NCBI RefSeq assembly: GCF_052156535.1
Contig: NZ_JBQKUP010000028.1
Coordinates: forward strand, 112,373-176,372
From: Nitrospira_E sp052156535
Lineage (GTDB): Bacteria; Nitrospirota; Nitrospiria; Nitrospirales; UBA8639
Direction: 5' to 3'
DNA length: 64,000 nucleotides
Part shown: piece by piece, positions 55,526 to 64,000 of the stretch
Layout of the letters: each line of letters begins with the position of its first letter
Position numbering within the stretch: position 1 is the first letter of the stretch
Translations under genes and position numbers: made by a program
The notes under the pieces: generated by a model
The model's input: only the letters and a program-made list of their open reading frames with translations
Told to the model about the DNA's origin: nothing
The model's database searches: none

Positions 55526-56497
55526 TTAGAGCGGTGCCTCATCGAAGCTTAACGCAATCGCATAAATACCGAATTGGGGCACCCAATGGCCGTGTTTTCG
55601 ATAATCATCCCGCCAATACTGGGGCATCTCCATATGCGTCACAATATGATTGACGTATAAGTCACGAAATGCCAGGTTCCGAGTGGATTGAAAGAGCGTC
55701 CAGAATGCCCAAGCACGGCTAAAGTTGAGTCCTGCGGAATGTGGCGTGGGAGCTGTGGGGATCGGTTCCATAGAAAAGCCGTCTGGACAAAATGACTCAA
55801 ACCATCGCCAAGATTCTTCTTTGGAAAGAATCGTAAAAATGGTTCTGGTCCGTTGCAGAGAGGCCGCAAAAAACTCATTCGTCACGTTGTCATATGAAGG
55901 AGGTAAGGTCTCATCAAGAAGGACAACCCACATTCGTGTAAACCTAAGAAGTTTTTCGATTAAAACTTGGTCGGCCTTCCATTGACTCCAATTCCACAAA
56001 TTCAGCAACGCCCATGACAAATTACCATAGTTCCTCTGTTTCAAATGACAAATGACCTCTCCAGCGGGAAGAGAAAAAATCCATTGTTCCAAATGTGTGG
56101 AAATTTCTGCCGCCAACGGTAACAAGTCTATCTTCCCCCACCCCTGCTCCCGCTCTAGGGCCAGTTTCAAAAACCAAGAAAAGCCATAGGGTATTTCATG
56201 ATTGAGTTCTCCGTTCCTGAGTGAGGCCAATTCGGCCTCCAGACAATCAGGCGAGAGTGCCGCATCGACTATTTCAGCCCAGCGAGGTTGTCCGGTCAGC
56301 CGCGAAGCCGTTAATAAGGCGTAGGCGCCATGAACACTGGAATGCCAATCGATACACCCACAGAAGGTCGGATGAGTCGTATCCCGCCGGAGAAAACTCT
56401 GCTCCACCGTCTCAGCCAAGATCCGAACATAGTCCAGCCGGGCCCCGCAAAATGCCTCCCACAACGGATAGTGTTGACCGGACTGTGCATTCACCAT
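55526..56497 (-). CDS. DUF2891 family protein
   Basis: 323 residues with the DUF2891 signature HPTFCGCIDWHSSVHGAYAL (near 41-60) and a mostly helical, alpha/alpha-toroid-like body (LELAL-type repeats). The family resembles glycosidase-like toroids but has no proven function. The C-terminal HGHWVPQFGIYAIALSF is conserved in the family. Convergent with the sdh genes, stops 31 bp apart. Confidence 0.88.
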   Translation of the reverse strand: MVNAQSGQHYPLWEAFCGARLDYVRILAETVEQSFLRRDTTHPTFCGCIDWHSSVHGAYALLTASRLTGQPRWAEIVDAALSPDCLEAELASLRNGELNHEIPYGFSWFLKLALEREQGWGKIDLLPLAAEISTHLEQWIFSLPAGEVICHLKQRNYGNLSWALLNLWNWSQWKADQVLIEKLLRFTRMWVVLLDETLPPSYDNVTNEFFAASLQRTRTIFTILSKEESWRWFESFCPDGFSMEPIPTAPTPHSAGLNFSRAWAFWTLFQSTRNLAFRDLYVNHIVTHMEMPQYWRDDYRKHGHWVPQFGIYAIALSFDEAPL

Positions 56498-56677
56498 TGA
56501 TCCTACTCCCTATTTCATTCGTAACCTACATCAACCCATCATGGCTCAGCTAGACAGTCTGGTTCCTCTAAAGATTTCGTTTCCCCTCGCCAGATTTTGG
56601 GTACGCAAACTTATCATGGATCTGCTACACTCCCTCGACGTTCAGATATCTCATGTCCACCGACAAAGGCGTTTCCC

Positions 56678-57112
56678 ATGAATTTTGATCCAGCCATCGC
56701 TGCCCTGCATGCGCTACAACACGCTGAAGAGCAAGGAGAACTTGGCGATCTGGAATCGGACATTTTAGAAACGGAGGCGATATTTTCCACCGACCAAGGC
56801 CCACAAGCCAAGCACGCGTTTGATACTCTTCAGGAATTGGGGGCACAGCTTCCACAGGCCCGACACCTGCAGGAGTTCCTCATTTACATTACCTGGCAGC
56901 AAGTCACCGAAGGCCCCCTGCCCCGTTATTTTCAACTTGGGCTGGACCTCTGCAATCGGTTCCTCGATCGATTCGGAAAACAAATTGAAGGCACTCCCTC
57001 ACATCAACACGTGATCGCCATCCGGGAATCGTTTCAGGGCGGATTAGGCATCGAGGAAGAAGAGGATCTCATGCCGGAACATGACGAGGATGCCTTCCTG
57101 GGCGGTGATTGA
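56678..57112 (+). CDS. Acidic helical protein of unknown function
   Basis: 144 residues from the ATG at 56678, soluble, rich in Glu/Gln and predicted helical (AALHALQHAEEQGELGDLES, then HLQEFLIYITWQQVTEG). The tail is strongly acidic (IEEEEDLMPEHDEDAFLGGD). A longer frame exists upstream but with Ser/Arg-rich, non-coding-like residues. No family is recognised. Confidence 0.65.
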   Translation: MNFDPAIAALHALQHAEEQGELGDLESDILETEAIFSTDQGPQAKHAFDTLQELGAQLPQARHLQEFLIYITWQQVTEGPLPRYFQLGLDLCNRFLDRFGKQIEGTPSHQHVIAIRESFQGGLGIEEEEDLMPEHDEDAFLGGD

Positions 57113-57337
57113 CCCTGAGACATCCCCTGTTTATCCGCCGGTATCTCCCAGAATGATCAGACCTCCTGCGGCTTCGTCCGATCGAATGAATGAGCTTCGC
57201 TGAAAATCACATGCCGCCTCTCCTTTCCCTTCATCTCTCCTCTATCCTTGCCTCACCAACTTCCCATTTTGTACAGTTCGCTGAAATCCGTCAGCCTAAA
57301 AATATACCAACGTATTGCTTCTTGCTCTACTCTTCGA

Positions 57338-57775
57338 ATGCCCCCAACTAATCGAGCTTCGGCCCGCAAAACTAGATGGCCCGTTCCGATGGAAGTCAAA
57401 CCCAGTGGCATTGAGGGCCGCGGCCTATTCACCAAGGTGCCATTGCGCCCCAGACAAAAAATCGGAGAGTATGAGGGAGAACGCATTACCCAACGAGAAG
57501 GACGAAGGCGCGCCAAAACTCAAAAGTGGATTGCCATCGTCGAAGTGAATAATGGGAAGTCGATCGATGGGGCAGCAGAGACAACAGGATTCCGGTTCAT
57601 CAACCATTCCTGCACACCCAATACCTTTATGCGCATCATAGGTGAACGGGCAGAGTTTTATGCCTTGCACCCGATCAAGGCCGGAACCGAACTCACGCTC
57701 GACTATGGCGACTCGCACCATAACGGGGAACTGCCCTGTACGTGTCAGTCCACACACTGCCGGCGTTACATTTAA
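57338..57775 (+). CDS. SET-domain protein-lysine methyltransferase-like protein
   Basis: Complete SET core: IEGRGLFTK (SAM-binding start), RFINHSCTPN (pseudoknot), GTELTLDYG (second core motif), then a post-SET CTCQSTHC for zinc. About 145 residues from ATG 57338. SET proteins methylate lysines with SAM; bacterial ones are uncommon and their targets are usually unknown. No histone-like gene is nearby. The start is uncertain because no good ribosome-binding site is visible. Confidence 0.88.
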   Translation: MPPTNRASARKTRWPVPMEVKPSGIEGRGLFTKVPLRPRQKIGEYEGERITQREGRRRAKTQKWIAIVEVNNGKSIDGAAETTGFRFINHSCTPNTFMRIIGERAEFYALHPIKAGTELTLDYGDSHHNGELPCTCQSTHCRRYI

Positions 57776-57969
57776 CATTCGCATCATCTTTCTCTTAAAC
57801 ATGACCGTAACCAGAATTGTGAAGACTTTCACCTAACAATGAAATACACACGCTTTAGGGAATTTTTTTCCTTCCCTGCTTTAGCCACAGGCAAAGCAGA
57901 GACACACTTCCATTTGATATACTAAAGGACTAACCCTTTCAATTACTGTTTTTCACACAGGAGGTAGGA

Positions 57970-58416
57970 ATGAATCGGACAAGTCAACGCCGCATGATCC
58001 ATGAGGGAACAATCCAAACAGTCTCGCGCATGATGGGGCTTTTCATGCTGACAGCCGCATTGAGTCTGTCTGGGGCAGCAGCCTGGGCCGATGGAGATGG
58101 TCACGGTTACAGTCATGATCCAAAATCCAAACTGGAGAAACTCACGAAGAAGTTGGATCTGACGAAAGAACAACAGGACAAGATCCTCCCCATCCTTGAG
58201 GAGAAGCACCAGAAGATGGAGGGGCTTCACCAACAAATGAAAGACATGCGCCATCAGGCCATGGGCAAAATTGAGGCCGAACTGACGCCGGAACAACAAG
58301 CGAAATGGAAGGAAATGCAAGAAGAACGGGAAGCAAAGATGAAGGAATACAAAAAAAAACATGGCAAAGATTGTGACAAAAAAGGCAAACACGGCAAGGG
58401 CGAAAAGCACGATTAA
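57970..58416 (+). CDS. Spy/CpxP-like periplasmic protein
   Basis: 148 residues. The signal peptide ends near AAAWA (about residue 40). The mature chain is helical with two LTxxQ motifs (LTKEQQDKILPIL and LTPEQQAKWKEM) and a Lys/Asp/Gly-rich tail (KHGKDCDKKGKHGKGEKHD). A good CAGGAGGT is placed 7 nt before the ATG, and a TATACT -10-like box lies at 57918-57923. Role probably periplasmic chaperone or metal stress, as in the similar gene at 49782. Confidence 0.85.
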   Translation: MNRTSQRRMIHEGTIQTVSRMMGLFMLTAALSLSGAAAWADGDGHGYSHDPKSKLEKLTKKLDLTKEQQDKILPILEEKHQKMEGLHQQMKDMRHQAMGKIEAELTPEQQAKWKEMQEEREAKMKEYKKKHGKDCDKKGKHGKGEKHD

Positions 58417-58782
58417 GCCTTAATTGAGAATGGGGGGCGGATCTATTCACTATCAGGTGCATATCCGTCCCTCTTTCCTACCCTTTCAGCATACTCCTGC
58501 TCCCTATCCTCCCCTGCCAAATTAACCGCAGGCCGTAAATTGTCTCCCCTTCCATTGACTCTCCGATGATTCAAAGGCTTACCGATCTGGTATCCCCACG
58601 ACTATCCATCCGTAGAAGACGCGACGGGCTCAAATGGAGAGCCGGAAATCAACCGGGATGCTTGATAAAAAATCCGGCATGAGAGGAAAGGAGGGGGACA
58701 AGGCAAGGCATGTCTGGCAAGACAAAAAAAAATTCACACGTGCTCTACTCAATTTCCCAAGAGACGCCATTATTGTTAGGGT
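58417..58782. other. Gap with a two-part inverted repeat
   Basis: No gene. GCCGGA (58641-58646) pairs with TCCGGC (58673-58678) and an inner ATCAA/TTGAT pair supports a longer stem. It may end transcription from the left, though the T-tract is inside the element rather than after it. Confidence 0.4.
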
Positions 58783-59145
58783 ATGACTTCAAATAGGGTT
58801 TATTCGACCGCACAGGGAGATCAAGGCATGCTTGAGGTGGTAGAAATTCGGGTGAGCTATCGATATGTGAAAGAGCATTCCTGGGTGGTACAGGGCATCA
58901 CGGGGTTTCTTTCTGCTTATTTCATGGAAAAACCAGGATTTACTCTGAAACGACACTTTGAAGAATTGGAAACCGGCATGCACGTCTGGTTGTGTGATGT
59001 TCCTCCAAAGATGAAAGTTCCCACGCTCCTGAGGCGGCTGAAGGATGACATTCCTCCCTGCCAATATAAACAGCTCGAAACGAGTCCCCCGGCGCCACCG
59101 CGATTTCTCATCGATTCACTGGAGCCGGAATCGGCATCTTCCTAA
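58783..59145 (+). CDS. Small protein of unknown function
   Basis: 120 residues, soluble, alpha/beta-like (EIRVSYRYVKEHSWVVQGIT, then KVPTLLRRLKDDIPPCQYKQ) with a Pro/Ser tail. The ATG at 58783 has no clear ribosome-binding site; an in-frame ATG at 58828 is possible. No family is recognised; the coherent composition supports a real gene. Confidence 0.6.
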   Translation: MTSNRVYSTAQGDQGMLEVVEIRVSYRYVKEHSWVVQGITGFLSAYFMEKPGFTLKRHFEELETGMHVWLCDVPPKMKVPTLLRRLKDDIPPCQYKQLETSPPAPPRFLIDSLEPESASS

Positions 59146-59255
59146 TCTACTCTAAACGAAGGTTTTGAAGCGAGAAAGGACGGAAGGGCAACAGAGCAAT
59201 AACACGGGAAGCGCCACGAGGTAAGCTGAAATTCACGCTCACTAGGCTGAGCAAA

Positions 59256-59795
59256 CTACAGGGGTTGGTTGGGATCGATGCGCAAAGCCGACCGAAGAAG
59301 ATGGACCCGATCGGACAGCTGTTCAGCGGAAAGCCGAACAGGCTCATGCGGCACACACCACACCGGTTTCAACGGATCGGGGTCGGTCTTGAGCCTTGGA
59401 ATCAGATGCCAATGGATGTGAGGCACCTGATTTCCGAGCAGTTCATAGTTGATCTTCTTCGCGTCAAATACTTGTGTCAGTATCTGCGCCACGTGGGTGA
59501 TTTCCTCCATCAACACGCCGCGCGCAACTCTGGATAAATCAAACAGTTCTGAAGCATGGTCTTTCAACACCAATACGGTCCAGCCCGCAAAAAACTGGTC
59601 CTCAAACACAAACGCTCTGGTCAGACCACAATCGACAACAAAATGATCCGTGAACGGCCATGCTCCAACACATATTTTGCAAGGTGGCTCAGTCACGGCA
59701 ACGAAAAAAACGAGGGGATCAAGAATTCCCCAATAGAGAGTAAAGATTTCAGGGACACCACACGGAAGAGACGAAGCCGATTGGACCCATGACAC
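59256..59795 (-). CDS. HIT-family nucleotide hydrolase/transferase-like protein
   Basis: The histidine triad reads VPHIHWHLIPR (H-x-H-x-H), preceded by EDQFFAGWTVLVLKDHASEL, the usual HIT substrate-strand region. A CKIC pair near residue 40 may bind zinc as in some HIT proteins. There is no ATG in the frame; GTG at 59795 or at 59696 could be the start, the latter giving a more typical 146 residues. Acts on a nucleotide phosphate, but substrate unknown. Confidence 0.8.
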   Translation of the reverse strand: MSWVQSASSLPCGVPEIFTLYWGILDPLVFFVAVTEPPCKICVGAWPFTDHFVVDCGLTRAFVFEDQFFAGWTVLVLKDHASELFDLSRVARGVLMEEITHVAQILTQVFDAKKINYELLGNQVPHIHWHLIPRLKTDPDPLKPVWCVPHEPVRLSAEQLSDRVHLLRSALRIDPNQPL

Positions 59796-60005
59796 CTTCC
59801 GTTATTCTGGGACAACATACCGCACACTCCCTTCATCGTGAAAGGCTACATCCTGCAACATGTGGTATTTGAAAGTAGGGAGAATATATGAAAAAATGAC
59901 CGAAGAAGCGAACGGTCCATCCACGGTCCAGAGTTGTCACCCGTCGGCCATCAGCCTTACGGTTGCTATAGTCCTGCCACTTCCATATTTGGAGAAGGAA
60001 TCCAT

Positions 60006-60815
60006 ATGACAATAGACCCTCATAACTTGTCCAGAAGAACCCTGTTAAAGCGGGGTATGGGCATCTTCGGCTTGTTAGCTGGAGGCCTCATTAGCTCCTC
60101 CAGCCTTGCAGAAATACTCAAGGAACCTACTCCGCGTCAATCCCTGGGGCCATTTTTCCCCGACGAGGGAGACCCGATAGATGCCATTCGCGAAAACCAC
60201 GGGATCGGCATTCCCATAAGTCAGGCGAACGATCAGGATCTCACGTTTGTCAAAGGCCGCAGGGGAAAAGCCAAAGGACAGGTCATCTATCTGAAAGGAA
60301 AAGTCCTGAGCGCAAAAACCGGAAAGGCAATACCTCACACGGTGATCATCATGTGGAGTGCCTCAGCCTCCGGCCGATACAACCACAAAAAGGATGACGG
60401 TATGTTGAAATTTCCCCATCCCACGACCGGAGAAATCATTCACCGGACGTACGATGCATATTTTCAATACTGGGGACGGGCGGTCACCAATGAGCAGGGA
60501 GACTATTGGTTCAAAACCATTGTACCCGGCTTTTACCCCATCGATCTGGAAGCCGGACTGTACCGCCCTTCCCACCTGCACTTTCAACTGTTCCCTCCAG
60601 GGCACCCGAAGCTGGTCACACAGCTCTATTTCCGTGGCGACCAAATCCCAAACAATGAACTGAACCAGAAATTACTGCCAATGGATGTGGTCATTCTGGA
60701 TGCCGGGCTCACCACAATCGATTTAGAGAGGGTGATCGTGGACTATGCCCCCGACACATCGGGAGAGATTTCGGATGGCTTGGTCGGTCATTATGATTTT
60801 CTGGTGTCAAACTAG
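60006..60815 (+). CDS. Tat-exported intradiol ring-cleavage dioxygenase-like protein
   Basis: ATG 60006 follows GGAGAAGGA. A twin-arginine signal (SRRTLLKRG) with hydrophobic core (about 18-35) leads to an intradiol-dioxygenase fold: SLGPFFP, AVTNEQGDYWFKT, VPGFYP and RPSHLHF. The Tyr/Tyr/His/His iron ligands expected in protocatechuate dioxygenases have plausible counterparts (a Tyr in GRYNH, Tyr in GFYP, both His of HLH). Unusual in being exported. Typical cytosolic enzymes degrade catechols; the role of exported ones is unclear. Confidence 0.88.
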   Translation: MTIDPHNLSRRTLLKRGMGIFGLLAGGLISSSSLAEILKEPTPRQSLGPFFPDEGDPIDAIRENHGIGIPISQANDQDLTFVKGRRGKAKGQVIYLKGKVLSAKTGKAIPHTVIIMWSASASGRYNHKKDDGMLKFPHPTTGEIIHRTYDAYFQYWGRAVTNEQGDYWFKTIVPGFYPIDLEAGLYRPSHLHFQLFPPGHPKLVTQLYFRGDQIPNNELNQKLLPMDVVILDAGLTTIDLERVIVDYAPDTSGEISDGLVGHYDFLVSN

Positions 60816-60859
60816 GAGAACCAGGATTTTTCTGAAAAGGCTCTTTGGCGCAAGACCGG

Positions 60860-61552
60860 CTAGATTCGATCGGGGAAGTTAGAAATAATTCCATCGACCC
60901 CCAGCCGCTTCATCCGTGCAATATCATCAGGCTCGTCAACCGTATAGACAAACACCTTAATACCTTGCTCCTGAAACGCCTCTACAAGCGAAAGCGTCAC
61001 AGCATCCAACGCCACTCCCACATGGGTCGCTTGAGCGGCGGTGGCAAAGGCCGTGTAAGGTATGGGCACGTCTTCGATTAACGCCAATGTGAAAGCATCT
61101 CCTATCAACCTTCTCACCGGTAACAGTTCTTCATGAAAAAACGAGGCATAAATCACTGTCCCCTGATAGTCAGCGGCCTTCACCAAAGCGCAGACGTCAG
61201 CGGCAATTCCCCTTACCTTTAGTTCAATCATGGCACCGGCCCGTCCACTGAGACAGGCGAGAGCTTCTTCAAGTAGAGGAACCCTCTCGCCCCTTCCCGC
61301 ATCCAATGCCCGAAGTACGCTTAGCGATAACTCTTCAATTTTCCCCACCCCGTTTGTCGTCCGGTCGACCGAATCATCATGAAGGAGCACCAGGGCTCCA
61401 TCTGCCGTTCGCCGGACATCAAACTCGACCATATCGACACCATATTTAATCGCCAGTTCCAGAGCAGCCAGCGTATTCTCAGGCGCATGGCCCGCCGCAC
61501 CCCGGTGTCCGATCCGAAGTGGATTCCATTTGCCATGAGTTGGGCTATTCAT
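60860..61552 (-). CDS. ugpQ: Glycerophosphodiester phosphodiesterase
   Basis: 230 residues of GDPD TIM barrel: HRGAAGHAPENTLAAL (catalytic His and Glu), VDMVEFDVRRTADG (metal Glu/Asp), LLHDDSVDRTTNG (second His) and MIELKVRG. No signal peptide, so cytoplasmic (UgpQ-like) and it cuts glycerophosphodiesters to glycerol-3-phosphate and alcohol. The last gene before the AT-rich island. Confidence 0.93.
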   Translation of the reverse strand: MNSPTHGKWNPLRIGHRGAAGHAPENTLAALELAIKYGVDMVEFDVRRTADGALVLLHDDSVDRTTNGVGKIEELSLSVLRALDAGRGERVPLLEEALACLSGRAGAMIELKVRGIAADVCALVKAADYQGTVIYASFFHEELLPVRRLIGDAFTLALIEDVPIPYTAFATAAQATHVGVALDAVTLSLVEAFQEQGIKVFVYTVDEPDDIARMKRLGVDGIISNFPDRI

Positions 61553-61865
61553 AGATAACGTATTTCTTTATTTTCGGGGTTAGCCACTAAATGAAAATGG
61601 GCCTGGTTGGGACTCAGTCTATGTCTATTACGATGCCACACTAAAAATGGTAATTTTACAGACGAAGGCTAAGCACAATATATGGAATTTAACTGAGATA
61701 ATATTTTGAATATGAATCAAAAATTGCGATTCATTCGGCCTTTTTCTTTTGCTTGTTTTTATTAGTGAATCTATTTAAGGTCCCAATTGAAAAAGAAGCG
61801 GCTATCATTGGCTCTACTGAAGGCTTTTAAAAATTGAATGTCTTTTCTAATGAGTGGAATTTGAA
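61553..61865. other. AT-rich junction and TIR operon promoter region
   Basis: The composition changes sharply to AT-rich here. A short inverted repeat TGAATC/GATTCA (61713-61718/61728-61733) is followed by a T-rich run, a weak terminator-like structure. Promoter elements of the TIR gene probably lie at 61740-61850, but I cannot assign them. Confidence 0.45.
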
Positions 61866-62504
61866 ATGAGTGACAAAATTAACGCATGTTTTATCAGTTA
61901 CCGCCATACGGATAATCCTGATTCACATAAATTTGTTCAGCTTTTCGTTCAAAATTTAAGAAAGCATTTAACATGGTATTTACCCAATAATCCCATTTAT
62001 TTCGATGAAGACGGTTCAAAGATTGGAGACCAGTTTAATGAAGAATTGGCCTATCAACTTTGTCGAAGCTCCAGCATGATTATGTTCTTCTCACCAAACC
62101 ATTTTGACCCTAAGCATCCCTATTGCGCCCAGGAATATCATGCCATGCTTAAACTCGAACAAAAGCGCCTCAATACCTTAGGAAACGATCTACGGAATTG
62201 TGGATTAATTTTCCCCGTTATTTTCCGTGGATTATCCTATCTACCTGAAGAAATTGCCAACTTTCGACAATATGAAAACTTTGAAACCATCGTTGTAGAA
62301 TCTGATTTAAGAAAAAGAAAATTCCAAGAAAAGATAAACGCTTTGTGCCAATCCATTTTAGAGCGTCATAACGCAGCCCTAAGGACAAAGGCATTCGATG
62401 TTTGTGATTGCACTACTTTTCGATTTCCCCCGAGCGAAGAGATCATGCCTTGGCTTGAAATGGTTTCCCCCTTAAATTTACCGCCCCAGATGCCAGGAAG
62501 ATAG
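61866..62504 (+). CDS. TIR-domain protein
   Basis: 212 residues. The N-terminal 150 residues are a TIR fold: ACFISYRHTDNP (strand A), NPIYFDEDGSKIGDQ (box 2-like), MIMFFSPNHF and the YCAQEY segment with the putative catalytic Glu (near residue 90) used by NAD-cleaving TIRs. The C-terminal 60 residues are unassigned. The next gene starts 9 bp after the stop, so they form an operon. AT-rich codons unlike the neighbours to the left suggest transfer. NADase activity is inference. Confidence 0.88.
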   Translation: MSDKINACFISYRHTDNPDSHKFVQLFVQNLRKHLTWYLPNNPIYFDEDGSKIGDQFNEELAYQLCRSSSMIMFFSPNHFDPKHPYCAQEYHAMLKLEQKRLNTLGNDLRNCGLIFPVIFRGLSYLPEEIANFRQYENFETIVVESDLRKRKFQEKINALCQSILERHNAALRTKAFDVCDCTTFRFPPSEEIMPWLEMVSPLNLPPQMPGR

Positions 62505-62513
62505 AGGATTTCT

Positions 62514-64000
62514 GTGAAGAATAAAAACCCTGGAAAGATTATTACGTTTTATTCCTATAAGGGCGGAACTGGACGAACGATGGCGCTTGCAAACACTGCC
62601 TGTCTTTTGGCTAGAAATTACAATAATCAAGATAAGCAAAGGCCGGTACGGGTGCTTGCCATTGATTGGGATTTTGAAGCACCTGGGCTACATAGATTTT
62701 TCCTCCCTTACATTTCGGAAACCTCCAAAATTAAATTCTCAATTAAGGAAGGTTGGCTCGATCTTTTTCTGGAACTAAATAATCAAAAATCGAAATTTGA
62801 TCCAACCGACTCAATTGGAAATCAAAAAAAGACAAATGAAATCCTTCAATCAATCAACGTTGGACAATACCTCGTTGAAACAACAATTCCAGGCTTATCT
62901 TTTGTAAAAGCTGGACGGTTCGATTCAGAATATCCCCAAAATGCTAGCACATTTCCTTGGGAAACTTTTTTTACTGAGACAATAGGCCTTTTCACGGGAT
63001 TGGTAGATTTCCTTCGCGATCAGTTTGATTACGTTTTAATCGATTCAAGAACAGGAATCACGGATACAAGCGGCATCTGTACCATGCTCTTGCCTGACAA
63101 ACTCATCGTTGTCTTCACACCCAATAATCAAAACTTAGATGGACTTCGAGAACTAGTTCGAAAAGCAGTAGCTTATAGAAAAAACTCAGAGGATTGGCGA
63201 CCACTCACGGTTTTCCCATTACCCTCGAGAATTGAGATGACCAGACCTAAACAATTGGAGTTTTGGAGATTTGGCGAATTTGCCTCTGAACTCGAGGCCA
63301 CTTCCAGACTGGAAAGCCCAGCCCCATTCCAGCCTTTATTTGAGAATTTATTCGGTGAGTTGTACGGAGATAGTATGTACGACTTAACCGAATATTTCAA
63401 CGAAGTTCTTCTTCAACATGTTGCTGAATATGCATATGGGGAACCTATTGCTGTAGAAATTGAAAAAAGTGAATCCCGCATTCTTTTAAAAAGGAGCTAC
63501 GAGGCATTCGTTGAACGTCTCGTAGAACTTGATGCCCCCTGGCAATCTCTGGAGGAAACCCGAGCAGAGCGGGAAATAGTTAAAATATGTGGAGAAGCCA
63601 AGGAGAGTCTCGAAAAAAAGCAGGTAGAAAAGGCAGTTAGAAAAGCCTTTAATCTCATTGAAAAATTAATTCCCAATACGTTAATTGAAACCGTTTTTGA
63701 AACCCTATTATCTATCGCCGAGACCAACTTTCGCTCCAATCCAGAAAATGCCATGGCACTCTTAGAGGGAGCAATATCTTTGGCAAAGCAAGGGAAAGAG
63801 CAGAATCCAGTTACATCCATTCAACAAATTGAAACTGCTATTTCTTTAACTTTATTAGACCAAAGAAATTTACTGAAAGCTAAAGAATTGCGAAATGAAG
63901 TTTTGACCTTAGCCAAATCCACTTTTGGGGAAAACCACCCCGCCACGCTCACTTCCATGAATAATCTTGCCCAAACCCTTCAAGCCCAAGGAGACTTCGC
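62514..64000 (+). CDS. KGGTGRT-type ATPase with TPR repeats, truncated by the window edge
   Basis: Starts with GTG at 62514 (AGAGGA 5 nt upstream) and is open to the end, 495 codons seen. A ParA/MinD-like SIMIBI fold opens ITFYSYKGGTGRTMALANTA (deviant Walker A with Arg), then LAIDWDFEAPGL and DYVLIDSRTGITDTSG. From about residue 370 come helical repeats; the last visible part, FGENHPATLTSMNNLAQTLQ, is a kinesin-light-chain-type TPR. Such ATPase-TPR proteins with TIR partners occur in FxsT-type and other NLR-like systems. Here it likely senses a trigger and activates the TIR protein. More TPRs probably follow. Confidence 0.88.
   Translation, partial: MKNKNPGKIITFYSYKGGTGRTMALANTACLLARNYNNQDKQRPVRVLAIDWDFEAPGLHRFFLPYISETSKIKFSIKEGWLDLFLELNNQKSKFDPTDSIGNQKKTNEILQSINVGQYLVETTIPGLSFVKAGRFDSEYPQNASTFPWETFFTETIGLFTGLVDFLRDQFDYVLIDSRTGITDTSGICTMLLPDKLIVVFTPNNQNLDGLRELVRKAVAYRKNSEDWRPLTVFPLPSRIEMTRPKQLEFWRFGEFASELEATSRLESPAPFQPLFENLFGELYGDSMYDLTEYFNEVLLQHVAEYAYGEPIAVEIEKSESRILLKRSYEAFVERLVELDAPWQSLEETRAEREIVKICGEAKESLEKKQVEKAVRKAFNLIEKLIPNTLIETVFETLLSIAETNFRSNPENAMALLEGAISLAKQGKEQNPVTSIQQIETAISLTLLDQRNLLKAKELRNEVLTLAKSTFGENHPATLTSMNNLAQTLQAQGDF

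Overview
The window looks like chromosome from a Gram-negative bacterium. Outer-membrane proteins, a TolC-type lipoprotein, periplasmic adaptors and Spy-like chaperones support this. Base composition is near 50% G+C. The mix of gene families (DUF3422, DUF2891, DUF4268-like, SdhA/SdhB/HdrB-like succinate dehydrogenase, many c-di-GMP proteins) and two intergenic element types that I associate with Nitrospira suggest Nitrospirota, perhaps an N. marina-like Nitrospira. That placement is inference; there is no rRNA, tRNA or nitrite oxidoreductase here to confirm it. No CRISPR array or transposase was seen.

Region by region: 0-8 kb holds scattered housekeeping genes (a lipoprotein, an EttA-type ABC-F protein, a NUDIX hydrolase, an Ogt DNA repair methyltransferase, an XRE regulator, a lone receiver domain) plus two structured intergenic repeats. 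8-13 kb has a MATE/ANK-like transporter, then a two-gene unit of a RovC/DUF2285-like DNA-binding protein and a large double-ATPase protein related to BREX BrxC/BrxD (DUF2791), without other BREX genes. 14-24 kb has an rRNA pseudouridine synthase, GlnS, a degenerate DUF4268-type protein, small envelope proteins, cytochrome c, a YheT-like hydrolase, DUF3422, HDOD and a TIGR04255 remnant.

The most striking region is 24.8-47.4 kb. In the centre is a minus-strand operon of TolC-type lipoprotein, HlyD adaptor, GAF-TM-HlyD protein and PqqD-like/M50-protease-like/HlyD membrane protein, with no ABC ATPase. On each side lies a protein with an N-terminal LEPRxLFDGAA-type motif and a DUF4347 domain: a 320-residue form on the left and a 1953-residue adhesin-like form on the right. 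Each of these two genes is joined by an ATGA start/stop overlap to a membrane sensor. The two sensors share the same periplasmic and PAS input module but have different outputs: a diguanylate cyclase on the left and a hybrid histidine kinase with receiver and HPt on the right. A REC-GGDEF-EAL protein and an EAL-HDOD protein follow. I read this as a regulated surface-protein secretion system wired to c-di-GMP. A broken AbrB/PIN toxin-antitoxin pair sits inside it.

47.6-61.6 kb returns to core metabolism and small genes: lipoyl synthase, citrate synthase, the three succinate dehydrogenase genes (SdhA, SdhB, HdrB-like SdhE), DUF2891, a SET-domain protein, Spy-like proteins, a HIT protein, a Tat-exported intradiol dioxygenase-like protein and a glycerophosphodiesterase. 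From about 61.56 kb the DNA becomes clearly AT-rich and carries a TIR-domain gene followed by a KGGTGRT-type ATPase with kinesin-light-chain TPRs. This is a likely defence operon that runs off the right edge.
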